Assembly: GCA_002099365.1 (NCBI GenBank)
Contig: MSED01000013.1
Coordinates: forward strand, 744,001-808,000
From: Phialophora verrucosa
Taxonomy: Eukaryota > Ascomycota > Eurotiomycetes > Chaetothyriales > Herpotrichiellaceae
Reading direction: 5' to 3'
Length of the DNA: 64,000 nt
Positions 33,514 to 45,681 of this stretch are shown here, in pieces. The notes under the pieces were generated by a model, which saw only the letters and a program-made list of their open reading frames with translations, was not told where the DNA came from and did not search any database. Within the stretch, counting starts at the first letter, position 1. Each line of letters begins with the position of its first letter. The translations under genes were made by a program, and so were the position numbers.

Positions 33514-34228
33514 GTTGATGAATATTCGTGAGAGTTGAGTATCAATCAAGCAGGACTGCGATGATCAGGTGACCTTTGTCTATGTGCGAATTAGCGACTG
33601 AGCTGTGGCAAAGAAAGAGCTCCGAAAGTGGGACTTGAGACTTGAATGTGGGAGAGAAGTCATTGACGACAAGCTACCAGACGTACCTGTAGAGGCGTTC
33701 AACAGGCCTATTTGTGTCTGGAATAATCAAGGCTGCAAACAGGCGGTATGGTGACTTCCGTCCTTGTGAGACGGCACCCGAGGTTGAGATCGAACTGACA
33801 ATGAGGGATGACGATGTGGAAGTGAGGTGAGGGCATCTGGCCTGGCATGCGAGGGCGGTGAGGCCATATCGAAGGTCTTGCTGTGAATGGGAGGAGGGAA
33901 AAGATTGAGTCTCGAGAGATTCTGCCGGACAATAGTCAGCGCGTGAATAGACACAACTCACCATTGTGCAGAGTCCCATTCAGTTGTCCTATTCGTCTAT
34001 TGTCCTGTTGCCCTATTGTTCAAGTGATGAATTGAAGTGGAAAAAGTCGACCTGTGTACCGACTTCTTCTGCAAAATCTCCTCCTCGCCCCTTCCTTCCC
34101 ATGTCTTCCAGTTAATACTCGACCGATCGTCTCAAGCTCCTTTTCTCCCTTACAACTAGCTTTCAGGCCACATCTTTCTCCCAGCCACTTCGCCTCTGTC
34201 GCAACCCGAGAAAAGTAGCTGATCAGCC
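33514..34228. promoter_or_regulatory. Divergent promoter
   Basis: Spacer between the Hsp70-like gene and the gene at 34229; pyrimidine-rich tracts at 34080-34200. Nothing else seen. Confidence 0.4.
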
Positions 34229-36119
34229 ATGCCCAAGCAGGCAGCGCCCCTTCCGTGGGGTGAAACAGACAACCAGCTGCTGTACACAGTTATCGGGAAT
34301 GTGGGCAAAACCTATACAACCATGGGCAAAGCCAGAGCCGACATCGTCAACAACTTCAATGAAGCCAGCGAGACCAGAAACATCACTCAGGCCGAACTGG
34401 AAGTACAGCTGAAGCGAATGGTCCACATAGCTGGCACTGGAGCCTCTCGACCAAAGCTCATCTCAAACTGGTCAGAGTACAAGCACTTGTTTGTACCAGG
34501 TCGAAAAATCACGAAACTCAAGTTCAAATCCCGATCAGGCAAACGATTGCTATCAGACCAGCGAGGAAGTCCAGGGATCGAAGACTCTTCCGACAACGAT
34601 CAACAAGAGCCAGCTTTCGGAGAGTCAGCAACAAGTCGCGACCAGGAAACAAGTCGCGACCAGGAAACAAGTCGCGACCAGGAAACAAGTCGCGACCAGG
34701 AAACAAGTCGCGACCAGGAAACAAGTCGCGACCAGGAAACGAACGATATGGTGTCGGATGGCAAGCGTGCTCACCAAGCCGGCGAAGATGATCATCCAGA
34801 CGATGCGAAATCAGACAGCGGTTCTCAATACACGCCATCTTTAGAAGAGTATCCGACGGGTCGTGGTCGGCGTGCAGATAAATTGGTCCCCAATGGCAAA
34901 AGCGTCGCAGCGAAAGTGGCCAAGAATCGTCAACAACCTCAAAAGTTGAGCCTCGATGTCTCAACAGGACAAGCTCCGACTGTACCTGCACCTGTCCCCG
35001 ATCAGCAACCCGACGCCACGATTTCGACTGGCAACCTTGCCCAGGGAAATTCTGCAGCCGATCAGCAACAATCCTTCAAAGTCAACGATGTTCCAGCATC
35101 ACCACAAGGGATTACCACGTGGGAACTCAGTCCAGAAGAGGCGCGATTCATGAGCAGCTTGCGCTCCATGAAGTACAATGGTACTGGTGCATATTACCCC
35201 TTGCCGGACCCTGGGGAGATAAAATATACCCTCCAGAAGAGTCTGCTGAAAATCGGACAAGGCATCGACTCCTTTCTCAAGGCGCACCCGGCCGCGGTGT
35301 TGACTTCCATGAAAATGACGAATGGGGCCGCAAATTTGAGTAAGTTGATGTTCAATTACGAAGATTGGACTACTCATAAAGGCCATCTCGTCGAGACTGT
35401 GTGTGATGGGTCAAGTGCAACACTTCCCGCCGTCCTCCAAACATTTGGGGTTGCGGCAATCCATGACTGGGTTCTGAATGGCTTCGGCGATGTCATCAAG
35501 GATACACTGGCTGGAGGGCAAAAAGACATGTTCAACATATTGCGCGAAAGTAAGTCGAGTCCCCGAGGAGCTCCAATTCGTGAACTGACAGATATGTCCT
35601 GTAGAACATCCTGAAATTTTTGAGGACTTCAAAATCTTCCAGGACGTGCAATACATGGAGAAAGTTATCAAACCTACCTTGCCGACCCACGCCAATCGCC
35701 TCCAGCAAGAACTGTTCCTGATCATTCGCAGCCTCTGCGCGGATGAATCGGCGATCCAATTGGGGCAGGGTAGCGGCACTGCAGCGGTAGCTGACTTCAA
35801 GAGTCGCGCAGAACATTACAAGGCGTGGCAAAACTACGTGACCCAAGCGTTCCTGGAAGTCCTCGAGCTGCGATTGAGAATGGAGCAAGGTTCGTGGAAG
35901 TATTGGTCCATGTTCCCAAGAATCGGTGACTTGTTCGTGCGGGAGCACATGGAAGTTCCTCGAGTTCCCGAGGACGAAGTGCCTGAGGGTACGCGAGTAT
36001 ACCTGTGTTTGCGACCCAGAGTGATTGCGTTTCCGAGAAGAGGAAGCAATCCCGATGTCGTGGTCGTGCCGGCTCTGGTTACGATGAAGGACGCCCCGAG
36101 CCACGTTGTTTGCGGCTGA
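34229..36119 (+). CDS. Unknown fungal protein with internal TSRDQE repeat
   Basis: Two exons, 34229-35549 and 35605-36119, over a 55-nt intron (gtaagt donor, gtag acceptor, phase 1), 611 residues. The N-terminal 70 residues (PWGETDNQLLYTVIGNV, then AELEVQLKRMVHIAG) form a small helical domain that could bind DNA in the manner of SANT/Myb-like folds; that is a guess. Residues 90-280 are charged and disordered and contain six perfect copies of TSRDQE. The C-terminal half is more ordered (about 290-611; helices such as LRSMKYNGTGAYYPLPDPG and HDWVLNGFGDVIKDTLAGG). No catalytic motif recognised. A nuclear protein is plausible. Confidence 0.72.
34631..34738 (+). repeat. Six perfect tandem copies of an 18-bp unit
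   Basis: The unit acaagtcgcgaccaggaa is repeated six times without a single mismatch and encodes TSRDQE in frame. Perfect identity at third positions points to recent expansion by slippage or unequal exchange, so copy number is likely to vary between strains. Confidence 0.95.
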
Positions 36120-36693
36120 TGCTTCTGATAGATGCTACTCTCAGGACACAAACCCGAAAGGAGAAAGCAAAACGAAAGAGGCGACGTACCATATCATTGA
36201 CGCAGGATTGAGCGGCGCTACAGCGGTAGCCCACCTGGCGAACCAGCTAGTTGCTGCAATGAGTGAGAAGCTGAGCAGGTGGATGAGACGTACCAGAGGA
36301 GCGAAGTTACGGATCTACCATCTTGAAATCTGGATGGCATTTCACCACAGCTCATGTATCTATTCACATCAAGATGATCGAAGAGACATGATACAGCCCA
36401 AAGTAGAGAAAATGAGATCAGATAGTCAGGCTCACCTGCAAATGATATTATCACAAAAGAAGATGAAGCTGCGACAGTTGCGCCACGCAGCATTTTTCTC
36501 TGCCAGCTAAATCAACCCTAACGCACGTGATGACGCGTTACACGTACCCAGCCCGCGTAGCGTGTCGCGCGTCTCCACTTCGATTTTCCTCACTTCTCGC
36601 CTGAGCTCGCCAAGTGCAGCGACACGCCATTCTCGTGTGAGCCATCATCCTTGAGCAGGCTCTGGAAGGGATTATAGCTTTGCCCACTCAGTC
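36120..36693. other. Spacer upstream of RDH54
   Basis: No supported gene; a run of codons on the plus strand to 36510 lacks any family resemblance. Confidence 0.4.
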
Positions 36694-39655
36694 ATGTTGT
36701 CGAAGCCCTTTAAGCCGCTGAAGATTCGACAGTCTACACTCGACGACGACACCGTCACGACTGGAGTCCCTCCCACAAAGCGACGGAAACTCAGCCCCCC
36801 AGAAGGGCAGCTTCATCAGTCCGATCTTTTAGTACGGCCTACAAGCGTCTTGAAGCGGCCATCGTCCGATATTTCCAGAAAGCCCCTGAAGCCAATCGCG
36901 AATCCTCCAAGCCCCGTACAGAACCACGAGGAAATTGGCACAGGCGGCATTGACAGCTACTACTCAATCCTATGGTATGCATATCCGCATTCACTGCGTT
37001 CAACTACTGAGACTTTGCAGGCGTCTTCCCACGAACAAGAAGAACAAAACCTGGACAGACGACGGGGTGCTGGCGATTAGAGGTGGCCATGCATCGCTGT
37101 ACAACAATGCCGGAAAGAGCATTGGCCGGACCACCTTCTCTTCGCCCCTGCTGCCTGGCTCCAATCTGACCATTAGCGGGAAAGAAGTTGAAGTTGATTC
37201 TTGTATCAGCAAGACTGAATATCTCAAATATGTCAACGCAAGCGCCAATCCTGCAAAGCCGAAGACTAAGACCGAACCTTGCTCATCTCCCGCCAGACCT
37301 GTCGCCAACCCGCAAGTGAAGCCGAGCATGCAGGCCCAGATGAAAGCGCAGATACAGAAAGAGAAGGCACAAGCTCCAAAGCAGGCTGCATTCCAGCCTC
37401 TTCGTGGCCATGCTTTCAAGCCGCCGAGCAAGGAAACAAGGGTTCGCGCACAAACCTCAGGCGGTGCCCCTACGCCACGATATGATCCTGCTGCACCCGG
37501 CGCTCTCGTTTTCAGGAGACCCCCAAGTCCCCCTGAAGGTCGACAGACGGTGGATGTGGTTCTGGACCCCCGCATTGCGAAGAAGCTACGTCCACATCAA
37601 CGGGAGGGAGTCCAGTTCCTCTACGAATGCGTTATGGGCCTAAAAGACTTTGATGGCCAAGGATGCATTCTCGCGGACGAAATGGGGTTGGGCAAGACCT
37701 TGACCACTATTTCTCTCCTATGGACCCTGCTTCGGCAGAACCCAGTTTTCAGGGACACGCCGGTGGTCAAAAAGGCGCTCGTTGTCTGCCCTGTCTCCCT
37801 CATCCGGAATTGGAAGCGCGAATTTAAGAAATGGCTTGGCCAAGACCAACTGGGAGTACTTGAGTTTGATGAGAAACGCACGCGGCTGAGCGACTTCGAC
37901 GGCAGGGTCTTCCAAGTCATGATTATCGGCTACGAAAGATTAAGGATGGTGGCCGACGACCTTGCAAAAGGCCATTCTATCGACATTGTCATATGTGACG
38001 AAGGTCACCGGCTCAAGACCATGAAGAATAAAGCAGCGAAAGCAATCGAGTCGCTAAACACCAAGCGCAGGATCATCCTGTCCGGAACTCCCATCCAGAA
38101 TGACCTCGGCGAATTCTTCTCCATGGTCAATTTTGTCAACGACGGTGTTCTGGGATCTCAGAAAGGCTTCATCAGAGACTTTGAAAAGCCTATCATGAGA
38201 AGCCGGCAGCCAGACGCGGGTGCAACAGAGATCGAGCGCGGCCAGGAAGCTAGCGAGGAAATGAGCCGTACAACGTCGCCTTTCATACTGCGCAGGACCG
38301 CTGATATTCTATCGAATTTCTTGCCTCCAAAGACAGAGTATGTGTTGTTCTGCAAACCAACTCCGGCTCAAGCAAAGATCTACCGGAACGTCATTCGTTC
38401 GCCCATGTTCCACTCCGCGTTGGGCAGTCAGGATACAGCCCTTCAACTAATCACCATTCTGAAGAAGCTCTGCAACAGTCCGGCATTGATGGACCCTACG
38501 AGTGGCAACGACGACGCGACTCCATCTTCGTCACTAGTCGCGCTCAATGACATGCTGCCCGACGGGTTCTCAAGATTGTACCAGAACTCCGTCTCGACAA
38601 AAGTAAGGCTCCTCGATCAACTGCTTCAACATATTCGCCGTACCACCGATGAAAAAGTGGTCGTCATCTCCAATTACACATCGACAATCAATTTGATCGA
38701 ACAGCTGGCGAATAACTCGAACCTCGATTCTCTCCGCCTCGACGGCTCTGTCCCAGCGAAGAAGAGACAAGCTCTGGTTGATCAGTTCAACCAATCACCA
38801 CCAGACAAGTCCTTCCTCTTCCTGCTAAGTGCCAAAGCCGGCGGGGTCGGGCTTAATCTGATCGGAGCCAGCCGACTCATCCTCTTTGATGTGGACTGGA
38901 ACCCTGCAACGGACGATCAAGCAATCGCGCGCATTCATCGGCAGGGTCAGAAGCGTCATTGCAAAATCTACAGATTTCTCATGAAGGGCGGTTTAGAGGA
39001 GCGTATCTGGCAGCGGCAAGTGGTCAAGAGAGCCCTTGCGGACAGCATCATGCAGGGCGGAGCCTGTGCTGCGTCCAGCTCTCTCGAGCCATCCAGTAGG
39101 GGCAAAGGAGGCACGTCAACCTTCAGCCAGGAGGAGCTCAAGGATCTCTTCCGCCTGGACGAGAGTGATGGACTGCGGACTCACGACTTAATTGAGTGTC
39201 ATTGTGAAGGCGCCGGGCTAGAGGTGGGCGAAGACGATGACAAAGGTTCTCTACCCGCTGACGACGACGACGACGACGATGGGAATGGAGATGCCGACGA
39301 CAAGGATGCTCTTCCGACCATGAAGTCGAACACTACATCTCCGACAACTCCCGGGAGCTCATGCACGCCGAGCAGTCTCTTGTCGACAGCCAACAAGGCT
39401 CAGCGTATACCTCCAGCGCAATCGAAGACTAGTCACGTAGCAGAGAAGCATGAGTTGATGCAATACCGGCACATTAATACCTCCTTGTTGGCCCCAGCCG
39501 AAGAGGGCAAAGACGACGAAGACCTGAAAGCCACTATACTCTCAGCAGTGGAGGATGCATGTCTCGAGCATATCCTCAAGCTCGATCGGGACATGGTAGG
39601 CGGAGGCGGGGTCTCGTACGTGTTCAAGAAGGTGAGGGGAGGTCAAGGATTGTGA
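36694..39655 (+). CDS. RDH54: Rdh54/Rad54B-type SNF2 recombination translocase
   Basis: Two exons, 36694-36974 and 37021-39655, over a 46-nt intron (gtatgc donor, ttgcag acceptor, phase 2), 971 residues. The junction restores the N-terminal signature of the Rad54B/Rdh54 group, WRLPTNKKNKTWTDDGVLAI, which Rad54 itself lacks. Helicase motifs are complete: I ADEMGLGKTL near 311, II ICDEGHRLK near 420, III LSGTPIQND, V AKAGGVGLNLI and VI QAIARIHRQGQK. Rdh54 works with Rad51/Dmc1 in homologous recombination and strips recombinase from double-stranded DNA. The N-terminus has a basic stretch (TKRRKLSPP). A run of seven Asp (about 850) and a Ser/Thr-rich tail follow the helicase. Converges with the HET gene. 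Confidence 0.92.
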
Positions 39656-40040
39656 TGGCAACGGCGGCAATGACGCGAAGATGTACAGTTATGAATAGAT
39701 ATAGAGAATGACGGCCCTGCGACACGGAGGCTGATGAGGTGTACAGAAACGACTCTCTGGTCAAGCGAAGGATGCGTCGCTGACAGATGGCTCGGGAGTG
39801 ATCAGATCCCCGAGACTGAATGCCTCTCTCGAGGCGGAATCAAACACCATCGCGACGGCAAAGATGGAAAAATCTAAGCAGCGGTTTCTGCGTGTTGCGA
39901 TTTCAGATCAAAGTGTACAGAAAGTACTGCACGTTCTGGTAAAGCCGACATAAGAGTATGGATGGGGGTGCTGCCAGCACCTAAAGTTTGGTATCAGATT
40001 CAAGGAGTACCTAGTGTGTATATACCTATTAACTGGTGTG
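39656..40040. other. Convergent 3' region
   Basis: 3' flanks of RDH54 and the HET gene; no gene seen. Confidence 0.4.
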
Positions 40041-43000
40041 CTAGGGGGGAGGTTCCTCCCAAAAGAATCCTGCAGTGTCCAGGGCCTCAGGTCCATAGGC
40101 AACGATCTCTCCACCGTCATCTGTAGGGTGAAAATCGAGTGTTGAGAAATCCAATGGGTCTCCCAAGCTCTGCTGTAATACAACCCCAATATCGGCATGA
40201 TCGATCAGAGCCTGTCCGTCACCAGCGCCTAATGTCCCAAGGTCCTCTTGCGGTCCCCAGCTACTATTCTGTACCGGATCGATGGCCTCTGCTGGCCGGG
40301 ACTCAAAGGTGAGATCTTCGAGCGGCTGAGACGACTCGCCTCGCCGAGGTGCGGTCCCCCGAGGTGAAAGTTGACTTTCCAAGGCCACCCCACTGTCGGC
40401 GATCGAGCTCGTAGAAGTGTTGTACGATATCGATCGCAGATCGCCTCCAAGCAATCCCGAAGCAGGTATAGAGACACTCCAGTGCCAACTTTCAAATAGA
40501 GAAGTTAATCCCTGACCGATCAGTCTCTCCAGCGCGACCTGCTGTTGTTCTGCGTCGAGTTCCGGCGACAACCAGCATTGATCGGACTGAAGTTGTTCCC
40601 TCAGGAGCGTCGGGCCACAATGGAGGCAGTATTCACGAAATTCGCGCATCTCAAGGGACAAATCAGCGTTCAGGTATGCCGAGTTCGGGGGAGGACGTCC
40701 AGGGAATAGCAATGCCCATATTGCAAACCACTGACCCTCCTCATTGAGGCCCGCTTGAGATTTCCGAGACAGTTGCCAACGTTGTTGATAGGAGATGCCG
40801 TCCAGAATGGTATGATCTTTGGCTTGGCACGTTCCAAAGTCTACATGGCTTTTAAGACTTTCGTCATCGTCAAAGCTTGTGTTGAGGCAGCGCTGACAAT
40901 AGCGCCTAGGGGTATGCCGTCGGGAGAGATGTTGCTTCACGTCTCGGATTCTGCTATGTTTGTTCGCGCAGCATTTGCGATACTTGACAGGGTCCAATTT
41001 CAGATAGGGGCAGGCGAGCGACTTCTGCAATGTTTTGTCGTCGATTCCCTTGGCTTTCTTGGGTGAAGGCACAGGAGGGTCGTCTTTTCCAGTATCGTCA
41101 TGATCATCATCATTGACTTGTTGTGCTCTGGCTCTCTTATGGGATTGTCCTGGCGTGCTCCCAGCCTCGGAAGACCCAGCCGCACTTGCAGAGCCTGTGG
41201 ATCCTCCTTGTCGCTCGTTGGGACCGACACAATCTCGAATATTGCTGCGGAATCCGGAAAGAAGCCGATGTAGTACGATGTTGAGAACCTCATACACCGT
41301 TTCGTCGAGATCCAGGGATTCGTCTTCAGAAGAATCGGGAATCGAAAGCAGGTCTGAGTCCACGGAATCGACTGACGACCCTGCCGCGGCTTCATGTCTT
41401 CCGTCCCCTGCGAACAGATTTGAAGCACTTGATGACGAGTACCTCTCCAGCTGATTCATACCAAATCTCGGCCCCGCATGGCTTGAGTCTGAAACCACGA
41501 CTGTGCCGATAATTGACGGCCTTGAAACGGTTTCATCGTTCCAAGGCTCAAGATGCAAAGAATGGCTTTCGTCCTGTCGAATTGACTGTAGATTGCGAGA
41601 CAAATGCCTTCCTGCCCCGGGAGAGGCTGCCTTGTTCAGGCATTGAAGTGGGGGACTCTTGTTCTCAGACATACTGGGCATTCTGGAGATGCGATCGGAG
41701 TCTATATCAAGGTACATTAGTGGGTCGTCATAATGTCGAAACCCAGAATACTCACTCTTTGTTGTGGCAGTCTGAATTTCCAGGCATTTGCTGAGGAAAT
41801 GTCTCCCGGTTTCGAGGCTGCGAAGATCAACACTATCATCATATCTGCCGACATGATCGTCCACGCATGCGGGGCGAATATCGTTCGAGTCGTAGAGCTG
41901 GTGCCAAAGATAAACGTTCCTAGTATGTTTCATCAACCGCAGAGTAGTCTTTTGACCTTTCACCATAATCAATCCACCGCTGAAGGAAGTTGTGTCGGCT
42001 TCCAATAGACTTAAGAGTGTCCCAAAGGAGACTTCGAGTCCTGGGTAGCCGTCTGGCCGACGGGAGATTGGAAATCCTGGAATAAGAATGCTTTCTCCAA
42101 CTAAATCCGGCCAGTAATTCTGCTTGTCCGGCACTGGATCTTCGAAAGTTATCGGAGACGAGAAGTTAAACCCTATTTTGTAGTGGCTCTGGAAGTTGGC
42201 CTTTGTTGAAAATGGAGCAAGTTGGTGAATTGAGTATTTTGTAATTGAGGGCGTACAGATCCTGAGAGATTGTCGACTATTGCGCTGAAGAGCAGCTCCT
42301 AGCCACGAAATTTGCTCGCCACATTCAGCAACGAAGTACGCAGGCCCAGTCGCTGTGATGGTTAGGCAAGAGGGATAAACCATGGCTTCCAACTGGGTGT
42401 TGTCCGGCAAAATCACTAATATCGCATGATTGTAAGCAATTTAGTAGCCATGCTACCGGGTATTCTTACCTGAACAACAACGATCGTGACTGACAATGGC
42501 CTTCTGTATGACATCCAGAAGCTGGGCACCCCTTACAGGCCATGTCTGTTCCAAGTACATCTCGATTGTGAGTACCTGGGCTTCCTCTAAACCACCTGTA
42601 AGAGTGATGATGTCGGCACACGATTCTTTCGATTTGGACGATTGCTCAGAAATCTTGCATAGAAAAGTTTGCTCCGCTTCGCTGGGCCATTCAACGTCAT
42701 ACTTGACTTCGTAAGCACAAGGAGCTCGTCGTTTGCTGATTCGTCCAGTAGGAAGCTCGTCCAGAATCTTTTGGCGAATATCCTCGATCATGATACAAGG
42801 TGGCGTCTCGCTCCGTTGAAGGACTAATTCCTTCTGGAGGTTCGCAATAAACCACTTGTAGGCTGCACTAGCCAAGATGATCCTGCTATAAAGAGGCAGG
42901 TCTGCCAGCTCAGGAGGTTCGTCGTCCGTATCTCCAACCCCTGTGAAGAGATCATCTTTTTTTTCCGGGTCTGAATGGTCTGCTCCGGCTTTGCTCTCCC

Positions 43001-44386
43001 ACATCCTCATCTTATCGTTCAGGGACATCATGTCGGTGACCACCCGGCCACTTTCTGGCTCGAAATCATCTTCCTGTTGGAACACTGCTCGAAGTTTTGT
43101 AGCGACCTCCCTGAATATGACGGTTAGAATGACTTCAGCCGCCTCTCCACCGAAAAGACTCACTTATGTTTGCTGTGAATGAAGTACATGATTTCTTGGT
43201 TCACCGGCGTGGAAGACTCGTAGCCAACCATTATGGCGAAAGCCTTGATGAGACTTGGGAGCGCACTGGAGAGAGAGCTCCATACTTTGAGGTCGACATC
43301 TTGTCCAAGTTTGCGGAAAATATCGTTGCATAGCTCAACAATATAGTGCTGAACATCAGCAGGAGCAACAGAAGTCGCTGCTGAGTACTGACTTTCGCTA
43401 TCTTTCCCAACTTTGTCGTCTACCGTGTTTGAGGGTGTCAAGTTATTGAGATCCTGTGATTCGGCTGGTGGATGCCTCGCATAGTTCAAGCTGGGTACAG
43501 AGCCGTACCCGGAATCGGTGAAAGGTGGATCGTTTTGAACAGCCTTTCTGGACTCATCTGCAGGAACGTGTTGCGCAGTTTGAATATCAAGAGGCCCCAT
43601 CGGTGGCCCCAGATTGTAGAGTCGATGATGTGTTGGCGAGATTGACTTAGCACTCAGGGATTTGTCAATCTTCTCTTTAAGTCGGAGAAACGCATGCTTT
43701 CCTTCGCCATATATCAGAGGCATACGGACATTGAAGATTCCTAGTAGACAGTATGCCTTGTCTTCCTCCCTCTTGGTGTTGCGTGCGATTGCCCATCGCA
43801 GTCGTTCATCGACGGCAAAGTTAGACAACGATGCACCACGAAGAGCGCTGATCGGAATAGTAGTGATCTCGTGGATCAACCGTTCAAGCGTATTCTTGCT
43901 GCCAAGTGGCATTCCTTCTCGTGAGAAGAACTCCAACGAAGCCGGGGCAATGAGTTCTTGAAGTGTCCAACCCCGTGTAAACCATCTGCTTTCCCGAAAC
44001 TGCAGTTTCCATGCCGGCTCCGTATGGTCATTATCTTCATGGTCGGTCGATACATCTGATAAGTAGACGTAGCATTTGACGGCGTCACGATACCAGCGAA
44101 ACATCGACGTGATTGCCTCGCTGTATTCGAGATGATTCGTTTCATCTATGCAGCACGTATCCACCCAGAAGTATGACAAGTTGTCCTTTTGAGCTTGTTC
44201 GCCGCAGAACCGAATCTTTGAATAACCGGCCTTGTTCTGATAAGATCCGTCTTTGAGATCGGCAAAATGGACCTCGTCTGTCTCGTTTCCCCAAGTATGC
44301 GACAGTATCGCGTAGGGCGGAATATTGTCATGAATGTCCTTGGTCACGCTAAGCTCGCCCTCGTCGTTGAATTTCAAAAGGCGCAT
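40041..44386 (-). CDS. Large HET-domain protein with C-terminal zinc-finger module
   Basis: Three exons, 44386-43164, 43110-42470 and 42415-40041, with 53- and 54-nt introns, give 1412 residues. The HET domain is at the N-terminus: PPYAILSHTWG, YFWVDTCCIDETNHLEYSEA, KCYVYLSDV and WFTRGWTLQELIAP. HET domains trigger cell death in vegetative incompatibility. The middle (about 620-800) matches the region that often follows HET or NACHT parts in large fungal proteins (VYPSCLTITATGPAYF, ECGEQISWLGA, IPGFPISRRPDGYPGLEV). The last 350 residues hold a Cys/His module (CPYLKLDP, RDVKQHLSRRHTPRRYCQRC, LKSHVDFGTC, then QQRWQLSRKS) usually seen in separate zinc-finger proteins. An optional in-frame intron at 41702-41755 would remove 18 residues. 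Start chosen at MRLLKFND, where the family usually begins. Confidence 0.8.
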
Positions 44387-44734
44387 CGTTTTCAGCACCA
44401 ACCGTTGGGGACGCGTCAAGGGAACAAACAAGGTGGTAATTAAAAGGGCGTCAACTGCTCGTTCAAGGACGCGTTAGGTCTGTTGTTGGACTTGCTTTGA
44501 TCGATAAATCTTGCAATCATCGCATTTACAGCGAAGACATGGTGTAGCAGAGTTTGGTTGAAGGAGAGGAGGGCAATGTGAAGAATGTTCGATCAGGCTG
44601 AAGACCTACTCACCTTCTCCTCAGACGTCACGCGGCAGGAGGAAGGCACAGCTGTGCTTTTTGCTCTCATTGGTTGCAAGTTGCATCTCTCCTCCTGTAT
44701 CTCTTAAAATTCACCAATCAACTCCAAAGGCACC

Positions 44735-45344
44735 ATGGTGCTAATACCTCCTGTTCGATGGGCTCTTCGTAGTATCACATCGCGGCCTGTGAGACTCGAT
44801 ACCGCACTGCGGTGATTTTCTTCTGATCAAGTCTGTGTACAATCACGAGTGTGATCTCGAAGTCCTACGCTCGTGTTTGTCCAGGTCCCGATTCCAGAAA
44901 AGCCAGCCATGGACAGGTTCAAGAATCAGATCATATCACCATTTGGGTCCCCCCCGTGGCCTTCAACGTAAATATAACTCTGATTCTCGAGAAAAGGACA
45001 TGGTTCAAAATTCAGCAAAAGTAAATCCACTCCGCCACCTGAACCATCCGCCATGTCTGCCAGATCCAACGTCTCAGCGGTCACCGAGGATAGTGAGAAG
45101 TAAGTAAACATTCTTGGTTTCGAAGGTCCAATCGATGAGTCTAGTCAGCTGACACGGAAATAGGCGCGAAAAGGCTACTGCAAAGGGGATGCTTGATATA
45201 TACCTCTACAGTGTTCATAGCGTCACGGAGAAGCTTGGATTTTCACAGCAGCCGAAGAAGAGGTCAGAAGTTGTATCGGCGAAGAGAAATGAAACGAAAG
45301 AGTTCCTCCGGCAGTGGCAAGCATCATGGGAAAGCAAGATATGA
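44735..45344 (+). CDS. Small predicted mitochondrial protein, three exons
   Basis: Built by hand: exons 44735-44811, 45016-45099 and 45164-45344, 113 residues. The start has the context caccatggtg and a TATA-like cttaaaat 30 bp before it. The first exon gives VRWALRSITSRPVRLDTALR, an Arg-rich, acid-poor helix typical of mitochondrial presequences. The second intron is convincing (gtaagt donor, gctgac branch, aatag acceptor); the first has a weaker gtgatt donor and cag acceptor. The body (KSTPPPEPSAMS, REKATAKGMLDIYLYSVHSV, ETKEFLRQWQASWE) is charged and helical. I do not recognise the family. If the first intron is wrong, a form starting at ATG 45053 with exons 2-3 still gives 75 residues. 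Confidence 0.45.
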
Positions 45345-45681
45345 TTTCATGGTCCGGGCTTTCCGCTAGACAGATAAAGGCTGAGAGGGTCATGCACACA
45401 AAAGCGTTGCCGCAGATCAGGCATCTTTATGGTAGACTGGTCGAAGGAAAGTGTGCGGAATTGAGAGCGCTAGAACCGACGACAAAAGCCAGTTGGACAT
45501 CTGAATCGTTTGGCTAGTGCACTCTATCGCCGGTTGGTGTGCTGACTCGGGAGCGCCCCAAGTCCAAGGCATTAGCAGTGTCGACAAGGACTCTGAAATG
45601 GGGGACTCAAGCTCGAGATACACCTCGGACAAAGGCTGGGCCCTCGCCACTTCTGATGATGGGCTTCATTCTCAACTCGAG
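45345..45681. other. Short convergent spacer
   Basis: Between the small gene and the P450 gene; nothing seen. Confidence 0.4.

Noticed and set aside
45314..45517. 67-codon ATG-initiated frame on the plus strand
   Set aside because: Overlaps the last exon of the small gene at 44735-45344 in another frame and shows no domain.
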